From an uncultured Erysipelotrichaceae bacterium (GTDB taxonomy: Bacteria; Bacillota_I; Bacilli_A; Erysipelotrichales; Erysipelotrichaceae), in contig CAKUTY010000039.1 of assembly GCA_934692455.1 (NCBI GenBank), positions 1 to 9,823 of the forward strand: DNA of 9,823 nt, written 5' to 3'. Below the pieces are notes generated by a model. It was not told where the DNA came from. It saw only the letters and a program-made list of their open reading frames with translations, and ran no database searches. Both the position numbers and the translations under genes were made by a program. Positions 1 through 6,476 of the stretch are shown here, piece by piece. Every line of letters starts with the position of its first letter. The first letter of the stretch is position 1.

Positions 1-216
1 GTATCCAGCATTTAGTAAATAACTTACAGTATCATTGTAATAATAATCTTTATTATAAGAAATTTCTTGATTAGCAAGTTCTAGATTTATTTTAGTGGAA
101 TCAATTTGTTTTATGTAACTTTCAACATCTTCCTGAGACACTTTTTGTTCCGTTTTACATCCAAATAGCATTAGTCCAACTAATAGAAAACTCATTAGTA
201 CATATTTCTTTTTCAT
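1..216 (-). CDS. Putative lipoprotein, N-terminal part (runs off window)
   Basis: The first 72 codons of a minus-strand gene are visible; the rest lies beyond the left edge. Translation starts at ATG 216-214, preceded by an AGAGGG ribosome binding site seven to eight bases upstream. The product begins with a basic n-region (MKKKY), a hydrophobic stretch, and a lipobox ending at Cys20 (LFGC), so it should be exported and anchored to the outer face of the membrane as a lipoprotein. After the Cys the chain is polar and Lys/Glu/Asn/Tyr-rich with no motif I recognise. It has its own extended -10 promoter, and the pot operon upstream ends in a terminator, so it is probably a separate transcription unit. 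Function unknown; the lipoprotein call is fairly secure, everything else is open. Confidence 0.75.
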   Translation of the reverse strand, partial: MKKKYVLMSFLLVGLMLFGCKTEQKVSQEDVESYIKQIDSTKINLELANQEISYNKDYYYNDTVSYLLNAGY

Positions 217-245
217 GACAGTCCCTCTTTTAAATTGATAACAAT

Positions 246-254
246 ATTATAACA
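246..254 (-). promoter_or_regulatory. Extended -10 promoter for the left-edge lipoprotein gene
   Basis: On the minus strand TATAAT (246-251) is preceded by TGT (252-254), giving the extended -10 motif TGnTATAAT. No good -35 hexamer lies 16-18 bases further upstream, which is usual for extended -10 promoters. The start of transcription would fall near 239, giving a leader of roughly 23 bases that carries the ribosome binding site. Confidence 0.55.
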
Positions 255-274
255 ACAGAAAGAATGTTTCCTAA

Positions 275-514
275 AAAGAAAAGCAGCTTCCTCAAAATTT
301 CAAACGATATTTAGAACAAGTTGGTATCTCTCATACTGGGAAAGGTCCACGTGTTCATGACTTCCGTCACACTATCGTGTAAATCTTTTACGCAAATGGG
401 CAGATGAGGGAAAAGATCTTGTCACATATCTTTCTTACATGCGTACAATACATAGACATGAAGAATTTGAAGAAACAGCACATTATCTCAAATTAACAAT
501 TGAACGTTTTCCAT
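275..514 (+). pseudogene. Frameshifted C-terminal remnant of a tyrosine recombinase/integrase
   Basis: The plus strand encodes the C-terminal part of a tyrosine recombinase in two frames. Frame one (275-382) contains RVHDFRHT at 350-373, the HxxR box carrying the catalytic Arg of this family, and then stops at TAA 380-382. The similarity continues in another frame from about 379 (VNLLRKWADEGKDLVTYLSYM), ending with HEEFEETAHYLKLTIERFP, where the Tyr of AHYL sits where the family's nucleophile region is expected. The conserved Gly-His that normally follows the YM is lost or scrambled (YMRTIHRH). There is no start codon, no N-terminal DNA-binding domain and no first catalytic Arg; an in-frame stop (TAA 272-274) lies just upstream. 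It is therefore a dead fragment. It runs convergently towards the pot operon and ends at its terminator. Confidence 0.8.
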
Positions 515-518
515 GTAT

Positions 519-543
519 AAAAAAGGGATGCAAAATACATCCC
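519..543 (-). terminator. Rho-independent terminator of the pot operon
   Basis: On the minus strand GGGATG (543-538) pairs with CATCCC (530-525) around a seven-base loop, followed directly by six T (524-519). The first G of the stem is the last base of the potD TAG stop codon, so the hairpin begins inside the stop. There is no T-tract on the plus-strand side, so it should work mainly for the minus strand. Confidence 0.85.
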
Positions 544-1592
544 TAATGATTCTTAACCTTAACCCAAAGCTCAGAAATAGTAGCTAATTGCTTCTCGTTA
601 TTATGGAAAACCTCATCATTCTTATTTCTATCACGAGGAATATAAGCCTCATTGCCATCAAAATCACCATCCGGTAAAGTCAAATCATGCAAGACTTCCT
701 TATTAACAGAAGCATAACCTACATACAAACTATTCTCAAAAGCTGCATCATAGTCTGTAATATAATTCATAAACTTATAAGCATTCTCAACATTCTTAGC
801 ACCCTTTTGAATAACCATCGCATCAACGAAATAGTTAGTGCCCTCATCTGGTGCATAATACCTCATATTCTCATTCTCAGACAAGATATAAGCCGCATCA
901 CCTGAATACATAAAGCCCATAGCCTTCTCACCATAAGCCAAACCATCAATACACTCATCAGTCGCATAAGCTGGAGCCATAGTTTTAGCTACATCTACCA
1001 ACCAGTTATAGGCATCGTTAATTTCCTTTGGATCATTAGTGCCCATTGAATAGCCCAAATCCTTAAACGCAACCATGAAAATATCTCTAATAGAATCATA
1101 CATATAGATTTGACCCTTATACTTAGTATTCTTAAGTACTGCCCACCCTTGAGTTTCTACATCTTTGGAATCAACAATGGTACTATCATAGACAATACCG
1201 CCATTGCCCCAAAAATATGGAACTGAATAATCATTATCAGGATCATAATCCATATTCTTAACACCATCATATAAGTACTGCAGACATGGGAGCTTAGACT
1301 TATCTAACTTTTGAAGCATATCCTCATTAATCAATCTTTCAATCATATAATCACTTGGAAGAATGATGTCATAACTTGAAGTATTAGTTAATAACTTTGT
1401 ATACATTGATTCATTTGTATCAAACAAAGTAATCTTAACCTTAACCCCATATTCATACTCGAATTGCTCAACTACCTCATCACTGATATACTCACCAGGC
1501 ATAAAGATATTAAGTTCACCATTGTTGTAATTAGTTTTAACACAAGCACTCAATAATATTAAAACCAGCAATATACTACATAACTTTCTCAT
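543..1592 (-). CDS. potD: Polyamine-binding lipoprotein PotD (spermidine/putrescine ABC importer)
   Basis: This 349-residue protein is the extracellular substrate-binding subunit that delivers spermidine and/or putrescine to PotBC. A lipoprotein signal peptide (residues 1-17, lipobox LSAC, Cys17) tethers it to the membrane. The mature part matches PotD/PotF-type binding proteins along its length: GEYI near 33-36, SSYDIILPSDYMIERL at 72-87, DSIRDIF at 166-172, YSGDAAY at 229-235 and VDAMVIQKGAKN at 256-267. Asp257 corresponds to the acidic residue that holds a polyamine amino group in E. coli PotD. Tyr229 and Phe255 stand where E. coli has Trp, and the Trp of the NWxEY motif is replaced (MPGEY), so ligand preference cannot be read directly. 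The start at 1592 has a strong AAAGGAG site eight bases upstream and overlaps the end of potC by 17 bases. It is the last gene of the operon. Confidence 0.93.
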   Translation of the reverse strand: MRKLCSILLVLILLSACVKTNYNNGELNIFMPGEYISDEVVEQFEYEYGVKVKITLFDTNESMYTKLLTNTSSYDIILPSDYMIERLINEDMLQKLDKSKLPCLQYLYDGVKNMDYDPDNDYSVPYFWGNGGIVYDSTIVDSKDVETQGWAVLKNTKYKGQIYMYDSIRDIFMVAFKDLGYSMGTNDPKEINDAYNWLVDVAKTMAPAYATDECIDGLAYGEKAMGFMYSGDAAYILSENENMRYYAPDEGTNYFVDAMVIQKGAKNVENAYKFMNYITDYDAAFENSLYVGYASVNKEVLHDLTLPDGDFDGNEAYIPRDRNKNDEVFHNNEKQLATISELWVKVKNH

Positions 1593-2373
1593 GTTTTAGT
1601 CTCCTTTGTCTTAACATCGGAATCACATTAACCACTATAAGTATAACGGTAATAGCTAAAACAATCAAAGTACTAAGGGCATTAATACTAGGATTAATAC
1701 GCTTACTTGTTGAATAAACATAAGTAGAAATATTATTAATTCCCGGGCCTGTAGTAAAGTAAGAAATTACGAAATCATCAAAAGACATCATAAACGCTAC
1801 CAAAGCGCCAGAGAAAACACCCTCTTTAATTTGAGGAAGAATAACCTTAGTCAAAGCCTGCAAAGGTGTACAACCCAAATCTAACGCTGCCTCAGCCAAA
1901 TTATCATCAAGCTGTCTTAATTTTGGTGTAACTGACAACATTACATAAGGAATGCAGAAGGCAATATGTGCAAGCAACAACGTACCAAAACCAGTTGGAA
2001 TTTGTAAACTTGAGAAAAACAACATAAAGCCAATCGCAGTAACAATGTCAGGATTAAGCATCGGTAAGTTATTAACTTGAGTAACCACTTCCCTAACTAG
2101 TCTTTTAGACTTACTTAAACCGATTGAAGCTAAAGTACCCATAATAGTAGATACAACAGTCGCAATAACCGCAATAATCACTGAATAGTAGACAGACTCC
2201 ATCATGCTACGAGATCTAAACATCTTCTCATACCATCTTAAAGAAAAGCCTGTAAAAGTAGTCAAAGATCTAGATGAATTAAAAGAGAAGAAAATTACAT
2301 ATACGATAGGCGCATAAAAGAAAATAATAATTAAAGCTAAATAAAGCTTCTTAAAATCAAACTTCTTCTTCAT
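1576..2373 (-). CDS. potC: Polyamine ABC transporter permease PotC
   Basis: A 265-residue inner-membrane permease, one of two that form the polyamine channel. About six hydrophobic segments are visible (roughly residues 11-31, 61-84, 105-121, 130-149, 186-207 and 231-252). The cytoplasmic EAA loop that docks on the ATPase is well kept: EAALDLGCTPLQAL at 161-174 followed by KVILPQIKEG at 176-185. The segment GALVAFMMSFDDFVISYF at 189-206 is characteristic of PotC/PotI-type permeases. It starts at ATG 2373-2371, overlapping the potB stop by one base (TAATG) with an AAGGAG site nine bases upstream, which suggests translational coupling. It ends in TAG 1576-1578 inside the beginning of potD. Confidence 0.93.
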   Translation of the reverse strand: MKKKFDFKKLYLALIIIFFYAPIVYVIFFSFNSSRSLTTFTGFSLRWYEKMFRSRSMMESVYYSVIIAVIATVVSTIMGTLASIGLSKSKRLVREVVTQVNNLPMLNPDIVTAIGFMLFFSSLQIPTGFGTLLLAHIAFCIPYVMLSVTPKLRQLDDNLAEAALDLGCTPLQALTKVILPQIKEGVFSGALVAFMMSFDDFVISYFTTGPGINNISTYVYSTSKRINPSINALSTLIVLAITVILIVVNVIPMLRQRRLKHEKVM

Positions 2374-3152
2374 TAGCGATTCTCCTTATCATAATCTAGT
2401 TTTCTAGTAAAATACATACTAATCAAAATAACCACAGTCATAATCAAACTTACAGCCGCACCAAAATTCCAGTCACCAGTAGTGATGAAATAGTTCTCAA
2501 TCAAATTACCAACAAGAACATAAGAACCACCACCCAACAACTTAGGAATAAAGAAACTACTTACAGCTGGCAAGAAAACTAGAGTAATACCTGAGATAAT
2601 ACCAGGAACACTTAATGGTAAAGTAACCTTTAAGAAAGCCTTAACACTATCACAACCCAAATCCATTGCCGCAACAAGTAATGACTTATCCATCTTAGCC
2701 AAAGAAGTATAAATTTGAAGAATCATGAAAGGCAAGAAGTTATAAACCATACCAATATAAATCTTCAACTCAGGGCCAAAGTCAGTATTCAACAAAATAC
2801 CACGCCAAGCATAAGTTCTAACTAGCATATTGATAAGTTGAGGCAAGGTCACCAAAAGCACCATCATCGCCTGCGAATTAGGCTTTAAACTAGAAATAAA
2901 ATAAGCAGCAGGATAACCAGCCAAAATACAAATAACCGTTGTAACTAGGGCAATCTTAATACTTCTTAACAACACATTAAAGAAGATAGGATCACTAAAG
3001 AATCTTACAAAGTTATCAAAAGAAAATTTAACATTCAAAACACTATTGCCATCAATTGTGAATGCATAAAATAGCATAATCAACATCGGCAAGACAATAA
3101 TGATGAACGCCCACACCATATATGGGTAAACAAGTCTTCTAAAACTCTTCAT
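2373..3152 (-). CDS. potB: Polyamine ABC transporter permease PotB
   Basis: A 259-residue permease that pairs with PotC. Hydrophobic spans are seen near residues 9-31, 65-88, 96-112, 131-150, 184-204 and 230-248. The EAA loop reads AAMDLGCDSVKAFLKVTLPL (161-180) followed by SVPGI, the PotB/PotH form in which the first Glu of EAA is replaced (LVAAMDLG). The conserved block QLINMLVRTYAW (105-116) also fits PotB, where the family has NxLvRTYAW. The start at 3152 shares its first base with the potA stop codon (TAATG), with GGAAAAGAG upstream as the binding site, so its translation is probably coupled to potA. The length is slightly below that of E. coli PotB but complete for Gram-positive versions. 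Confidence 0.93.
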   Translation of the reverse strand: MKSFRRLVYPYMVWAFIIIVLPMLIMLFYAFTIDGNSVLNVKFSFDNFVRFFSDPIFFNVLLRSIKIALVTTVICILAGYPAAYFISSLKPNSQAMMVLLVTLPQLINMLVRTYAWRGILLNTDFGPELKIYIGMVYNFLPFMILQIYTSLAKMDKSLLVAAMDLGCDSVKAFLKVTLPLSVPGIISGITLVFLPAVSSFFIPKLLGGGSYVLVGNLIENYFITTGDWNFGAAVSLIMTVVILISMYFTRKLDYDKENR

Positions 3153-4723
3153 TAGTAGATACTCTTTTCCATTACATGAATTGCATCTGGCTCAAAGTCA
3201 ATAGACACAACACTGCCCTCTTTTTGAACACTAGTAGTATGAATCTTATAAGTTCTACCTTCAGTAACGAAAGTAACATCATAATCACCAGCCGTAATCT
3301 CGTTTGGATCAAAATTGAAACGAACATCATCAATCTCAACCTTCTCATCTGTATCCAAATACCATGCATAAGCATCAGCCCAAGTTTGTAAGTCATAAGA
3401 AATAGCCATAGACTCCTTAATTTCATCAACTGACTTATAAACATCAAAAGCCTGAATACCGATATTATCTTCCTTATCCTTATTTACACGAGGAACAACA
3501 ACAGAAACATTAATAGTAATGCTTGTACCTGCATCAGTTTTGAATGTTACAGGATAACTACCAGCCTCTTCCTTGATCTCGCTTTCAACAGTGCTAATCA
3601 AGATATCCTCATTAGTATCTGGATTCCATGCTTGGGCATTCGCTCTTTGAATTAATTCTGAATCATTTAAAGCCTCAACGTCTTCAATATCCATGATGAA
3701 ATCAGTAGCATGCATATTCTCATTAGCCTCACTATTAACAACGTCCTTATCATCAAAAACATGTAACTTAATAGTCTTAGCAGCGCCACGCTTAGTTTCT
3801 ACGATTACCTCATAATGAACGCCCTTGAATAATACTGAAATTACCTGGCCATTCATCTTACCCATATTCTTCTTCTTAATCTCAATATCCTCAGGTCTAA
3901 TAATGACATCAACTGGTTCATTTGGCTTGAAATCATAGTCAACGCACTTGAAATCTTCCTTATCAAAATTAACAAGATAATCCTTTTTCATAATGCCATC
4001 AACAATATTTGAGTCTCCAATAAACTTCGCAACATACTTATTCTTTGGCTCATTATAAATCTCAGTAGGAGTACCGATTTGTTCAATAACACCATCCTTT
4101 AAAACCACAATCTTATCAGACATAGTTAAAGCTTCTTCTTGATCATGTGTAACAAAGATGAAAGTGATACCTACTTCTTGTTGAATACGCTTTAATTCTT
4201 GTTGCATCTCTTTTCTAAGTTTTGCATCCAAAGCACTTAAAGGTTCATCTAGCAACAATACATCTGGTTCATTAACCAAAGCTCTAGCAATCGCAACTCT
4301 TTGTTGTTGACCGCCAGACAATAAAGTAACATCCTTGTTTTGGAAACCATCAAGACCTACAAGACCAATCATTCTATTAACCTTAGGTTCGATTAGGTCA
4401 TTAGGAACTTTCTTAATCTTTAAACCAAACGCAACATTTTCATAAACATTTAAATGTGGAAACAACGCATACTTTTGGAAAACTGTATTAATAGGACGGT
4501 GATATGCTGGTGTCTTAGAAATTTCTTCACCATTGAAAATAACACTACCCTCATCACAATCTAAGAAACCGCCTAGGATTCTTAATAATGTTGTCTTGCC
4601 ACAGCCTGAAGGACCAAGCAAAGTAACAAACTCGTTCTTATAAATATCAAGGTTAATACCCTTTAAAACAATTTGACCATCAAACTCTTTGACGATATTT
4701 CTAAACTCAATTAATTTTTCCAT
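3152..4723 (-). CDS. potA: Polyamine ABC transporter ATPase PotA with a large insert in its TOBE domain
   Basis: This is the cytoplasmic ATPase that powers polyamine import through PotBC. The nucleotide-binding domain (about 5-240) is intact: Walker A GPSGCGKT (37-44), Q-loop Gln83, signature LSGGQ (135-139), Walker B VLLLDE (155-160), D-loop SALD (163-166) and switch His193. The C-terminal TOBE domain starts normally (VIIRPEDIEI 273-282; GQVISVLFKGVHYEVIVE 292-309) and ends normally (KEGSVVSIDFEPDAIHVM 501-518). Between these lie about 178 extra residues, which explains the length of 523 against about 345-380 for usual PotA. The insert carries two related modules described separately. The frame is open throughout with no stop, so it looks translated. 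The start at 4723 has an AAGGGGAG site, nine bases after the regulator gene. Confidence in PotA identity is very high; the role of the insert is unknown. Confidence 0.95.
   Translation of the reverse strand: MEKLIEFRNIVKEFDGQIVLKGINLDIYKNEFVTLLGPSGCGKTTLLRILGGFLDCDEGSVIFNGEEISKTPAYHRPINTVFQKYALFPHLNVYENVAFGLKIKKVPNDLIEPKVNRMIGLVGLDGFQNKDVTLLSGGQQQRVAIARALVNEPDVLLLDEPLSALDAKLRKEMQQELKRIQQEVGITFIFVTHDQEEALTMSDKIVVLKDGVIEQIGTPTEIYNEPKNKYVAKFIGDSNIVDGIMKKDYLVNFDKEDFKCVDYDFKPNEPVDVIIRPEDIEIKKKNMGKMNGQVISVLFKGVHYEVIVETKRGAAKTIKLHVFDDKDVVNSEANENMHATDFIMDIEDVEALNDSELIQRANAQAWNPDTNEDILISTVESEIKEEAGSYPVTFKTDAGTSITINVSVVVPRVNKDKEDNIGIQAFDVYKSVDEIKESMAISYDLQTWADAYAWYLDTDEKVEIDDVRFNFDPNEITAGDYDVTFVTEGRTYKIHTTSVQKEGSVVSIDFEPDAIHVMEKSIY
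3227..3712 (-). repeat. Two diverged Ig-like-type modules inserted in the PotA TOBE domain
   Basis: Within PotA, residues 338-409 (DNA 3497-3712) and 422-499 (DNA 3227-3460) align with one another. Both have an acidic stretch, then an Ala-rich helix-like part ending in a Trp (RANAQAW 360-366; ADAYAW 449-454), then D-T-x-E (369-372; 457-460), and a closing beta pair: AGSYPVTFKTDAG (387-399) against AGDYDVTFVTEG (478-489), followed by a strand ending TINVSVV or KIHTTSV. The G-x-Y-x-V-T-F-x-T pattern resembles bacterial Ig-like repeats in cell-surface proteins; this is recognition by eye. The closing strand of the second copy also fits the expected TOBE strand, and residues 309-322 (ETKRGAAKTIKLHV) look like a third copy of that strand. 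The copies are related at protein level only; I see no obvious DNA repeat. Confidence 0.7.
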
Positions 4724-4732
4724 TTTCTCCCC

Positions 4733-5272
4733 TTAAAATAACGGTGGTGTTGTGATCCATATAATCTCTGCCACCTGCTTTGAATTATTAACAATCTTAT
4801 GACTAAAATTGCCCTTTAAATAAAATGTTTCACCTTTTTTTAAAGTAATCTTCTTCTTACTATTAAGATCAATCAAATCCACCTTGCCTTCCAAAACATA
4901 AGCGAACTCTTCTCCCTCATGAGGTTCTATCTCGCTTGACTCTCCATTATACTGTAAAGTCAAATGAATAGGCTCCATCTCATTCTTTTGTGCATTAGGA
5001 ACTAACCAAGTAATTGTCGACTTATCCTTTTCATCCACAAAATAATCATCTGAATTGAAACGTATCTGTTCCTCTTTCTCCTCTTTAAAAAAAGTTTCTA
5101 AGCTAACACCCAACACCTCGGTAATATCTTCCAAAGTGGAGATACTCGGGGACGTTAGATTATTTTCCAGTTGCGACAAAAAGCCCTTGGTAAGCTCGCA
5201 TCTGGAGGCCAACTCTTCTAAAGTCAAGCCACTTTTAGTTCTCAACGCTTTTATTCTTTTACCTATATCCAA
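4733..5272 (-). CDS. XRE-cupin transcriptional regulator of the pot operon
   Basis: A 179-residue regulator with an N-terminal XRE-type helix-turn-helix (about 4-62: GKRIKALRTKSGLTLEELA, then LTKGFLSQLE and SPSISTLEDI) and a C-terminal cupin (about 100-179, with HEGEEF at 118-123 and a GETF turn). This architecture is that of PuuR-like regulators, several of which sense polyamines or related small molecules through the cupin. I place the start at TTG 5272-5270, five bases after AGGGGG; this gives the normal family length and starts just before the helix-turn-helix. An in-frame ATG at 5356 lies in the upstream terminator and before the proposed promoter, so it is rejected. potA begins nine bases after its stop, so the regulator is first in the operon and probably autoregulated by the palindrome in its leader. 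Ligand and sign of regulation are inferred. Confidence 0.88.
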   Translation of the reverse strand: MDIGKRIKALRTKSGLTLEELASRCELTKGFLSQLENNLTSPSISTLEDITEVLGVSLETFFKEEKEEQIRFNSDDYFVDEKDKSTITWLVPNAQKNEMEPIHLTLQYNGESSEIEPHEGEEFAYVLEGKVDLIDLNSKKKITLKKGETFYLKGNFSHKIVNNSKQVAEIIWITTPPLF

Positions 5273-5289
5273 GCAATCCCCCTTCCCTA

Positions 5290-5308
5290 AGTTTAGTGTT
5301 ACTAAACT
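5290..5308. promoter_or_regulatory. Perfect palindrome, probable operator for the XRE-cupin regulator
   Basis: AGTTTAGT (5290-5297) and ACTAAACT (5301-5308) are perfect 8-base inverted arms around GTT. The site lies between the proposed promoter and the regulator start, about 18-36 bases downstream of the inferred transcription start. It has no T-tract, so it is not a terminator. Its position upstream of a regulator that heads the operon makes autoregulation the simplest explanation; binding is not shown. Confidence 0.6.
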
Positions 5309-5332
5309 AATTGTTTTATAGACAATAACCTT

Positions 5333-5360
5333 ATTATAATAAAAAAATGCTAGCAATCAA
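5333..5360 (-). promoter_or_regulatory. Promoter of the regulator-potABCD operon
   Basis: On the minus strand TTGATT (5360-5355) and a perfect TATAAT (5338-5333) are separated by 16 bases. The -35 box sits in the loop of the prfB terminator, and the -10 immediately follows its T-tract. Transcription would start near 5326, giving a leader of about 54 bases that contains the palindromic operator and the ribosome binding site. Confidence 0.65.
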
Positions 5361-5370
5361 GTAGCATTTT
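5341..5370 (-). terminator. Rho-independent terminator of the secA-prfB unit
   Basis: On the minus strand AAAATGCTA (5370-5362) pairs with TAGCATTTT (5352-5344) around a nine-base loop and runs into seven T (5347-5341, partly shared with the stem). It begins seven bases after the prfB stop codon. Confidence 0.8.
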
Positions 5371-5377
5371 CATATTT

Positions 5378-6476
5378 TTATATTTGTGACTTTAAATAAG
5401 CAAACAAGAACTTTGAAATATCTCCATCCATGACCTTATTTATATTACCCTCTTCCTCATTAGTACGATGATCCTTCACCAATGTATAAGGACAGAAGAC
5501 ATAAGATCTAATCTGAGAACCCCACTCAATCTTCTTTTGATCACCCTTTAAAGCACGCTTCTCAGCCTCTCTTTCCTCAATCGCTTTTTGATATAACTTC
5601 GACTTCAAAACTGTCATACATCTTTCGCGATTAAGAATCTGACTTCTCTCAGTTTGTGAGAAAACCACAATACCAGTTGGAATATGTTTAATTCTAACAG
5701 CACTATCGGTCTTATTAATATGTTGCCCACCAGCACCACTAGAACGCATAGTGTCAACCTCTAAATCCTTATCATCAATAGTAATATCAATCTCATCATT
5801 AAATTCAGGTGTAACCTCAACTGATGCGAATGATGTATGCCTTCTACTATTGGCATCAAATGGTGAAATACGAACAAGACGATGCACTCCACTTTCACCC
5901 TTTAAATAGCCATAAGCTAAATCACCTTTGATAAGAACACTACATGACTTAAGTCCTGCTTCATCACCATCTTCATAGTCGATAACCTCAAAGCCATAGC
6001 CATTTTTTTGAGCGTATCTTTGATACATTCTAAATAACATTAAAGCCCAGTCTTGAGACTCAGTGCCACCAGCACCTGGATGAATTTCTAATATCGCATT
6101 GGCATGGTCATAGTCATTAGACAACAGAACTTGCATCTCAAAATCTGTAAACTGCTTCATTGCACCATCATAGTCATCTTCCACTAGGGCCATCAAATCT
6201 TCATCATAGTCCTTTGATAGTTCATCAATAGAAGCACTCAAATCATCTAAAGTCTTCTTATTCTTATCATAAGTACTCAATAGATTCCTATCGATATTAG
6301 CTTCTTTAATGATTGTCTGAGCCTTCTTGGTATCATTCCAGAAATCCTCAGCCTCTTGTAACTTATCTAATTCACTTACTCTTTGACTTAATTTAGCTAA
6401 GTCAAAGTGAACTCCCAAGCTCTATAAGCTTTTTAGAAGCGGCACTAAGGCCTTGCTTCATCTCATATAATTCCAT
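5378..6476 (-). CDS. prfB: Peptide chain release factor 2, made by +1 programmed frameshifting
   Basis: RF2 recognises UGA and UAA stop codons and triggers release of the finished peptide on the ribosome. The gene begins at ATG 6476-6474, reads 24 codons to an in-frame TGA (6404-6402), then continues one base on (CTT TGA C read as CTT GAC) for 341 codons. The joined product is 365 residues, the usual RF2 length. The stop-recognition tripeptide SPF is at 204-206 and the catalytic GGQ at 249-251 (SSGAGGQHINKTDSAVR), whose Gln is normally methylated by PrmC. The start overlaps the secA stop by one base (TAATG) with GGAAGG upstream, so it is cotranscribed with secA. A frame-naive reading would start at TTG 6418 and lose the true N-terminus. 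Confidence 0.95.
6401..6419 (-). promoter_or_regulatory. RF2 +1 frameshift site
   Basis: On the minus strand the site reads CTTGGGAGTTCACTTTGAC. The slip codon CTT followed by TGA C is the conserved RF2 shift sequence. GGGAG four bases before CTT can act as the internal Shine-Dalgarno-like stimulator (in E. coli it is AGGGGG, three bases away). Low RF2 slows reading of TGA and favours the shift, giving autoregulation; this mechanism is known from the family. Confidence 0.9.

Noticed and set aside
217..542. Intact insertion sequence or attachment site around the recombinase remnant
   Set aside because: I saw no terminal inverted repeats, target duplications or intact transposase; only the decayed C-terminal fragment is supported.
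687..905. Open frame of 72 codons on the plus strand inside potD
   Set aside because: It is antisense to a well-conserved gene, has no ribosome binding site and no recognisable protein features.
3172..3447. Open frames in other phases over the PotA insert (also plus strand 3176-3391)
   Set aside because: They are shadows of the PotA frame. The PotA frame shows protein-level repeats and a good TOBE ending, whereas the alternatives are low-complexity Leu/Met-rich or antisense.
3224..3793. PotA insert as a frameshift or assembly artefact
   Set aside because: The frame is continuous, base composition matches the neighbours, and the TOBE domain resumes correctly. An artefact is not favoured by the sequence itself.
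5055..5321. Plus-strand open frame over the regulator gene
   Set aside because: It is antisense to a clear XRE-cupin protein, with no binding site or homology that I recognise.
5310..5326. Second small inverted repeat (ATTGT / ACAAT, 7-base gap) near the pot operator
   Set aside because: Only five-base arms in AT-rich DNA; it may be chance and has no clear relation to the main palindrome.
5273..5356. Upstream in-frame ATG start for the regulator (28 extra residues)
   Set aside because: The ATG lies in the prfB terminator hairpin and before the inferred transcription start. The extension would cross the promoter and operator, and the family starts at the helix-turn-helix.
6405..6418. TTG at 6418 as the start of prfB
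   Set aside because: It gives a product lacking the conserved RF2 N-terminus. The upstream ATG with a good binding site plus the CTT TGA C shift site gives the normal 365 residues.
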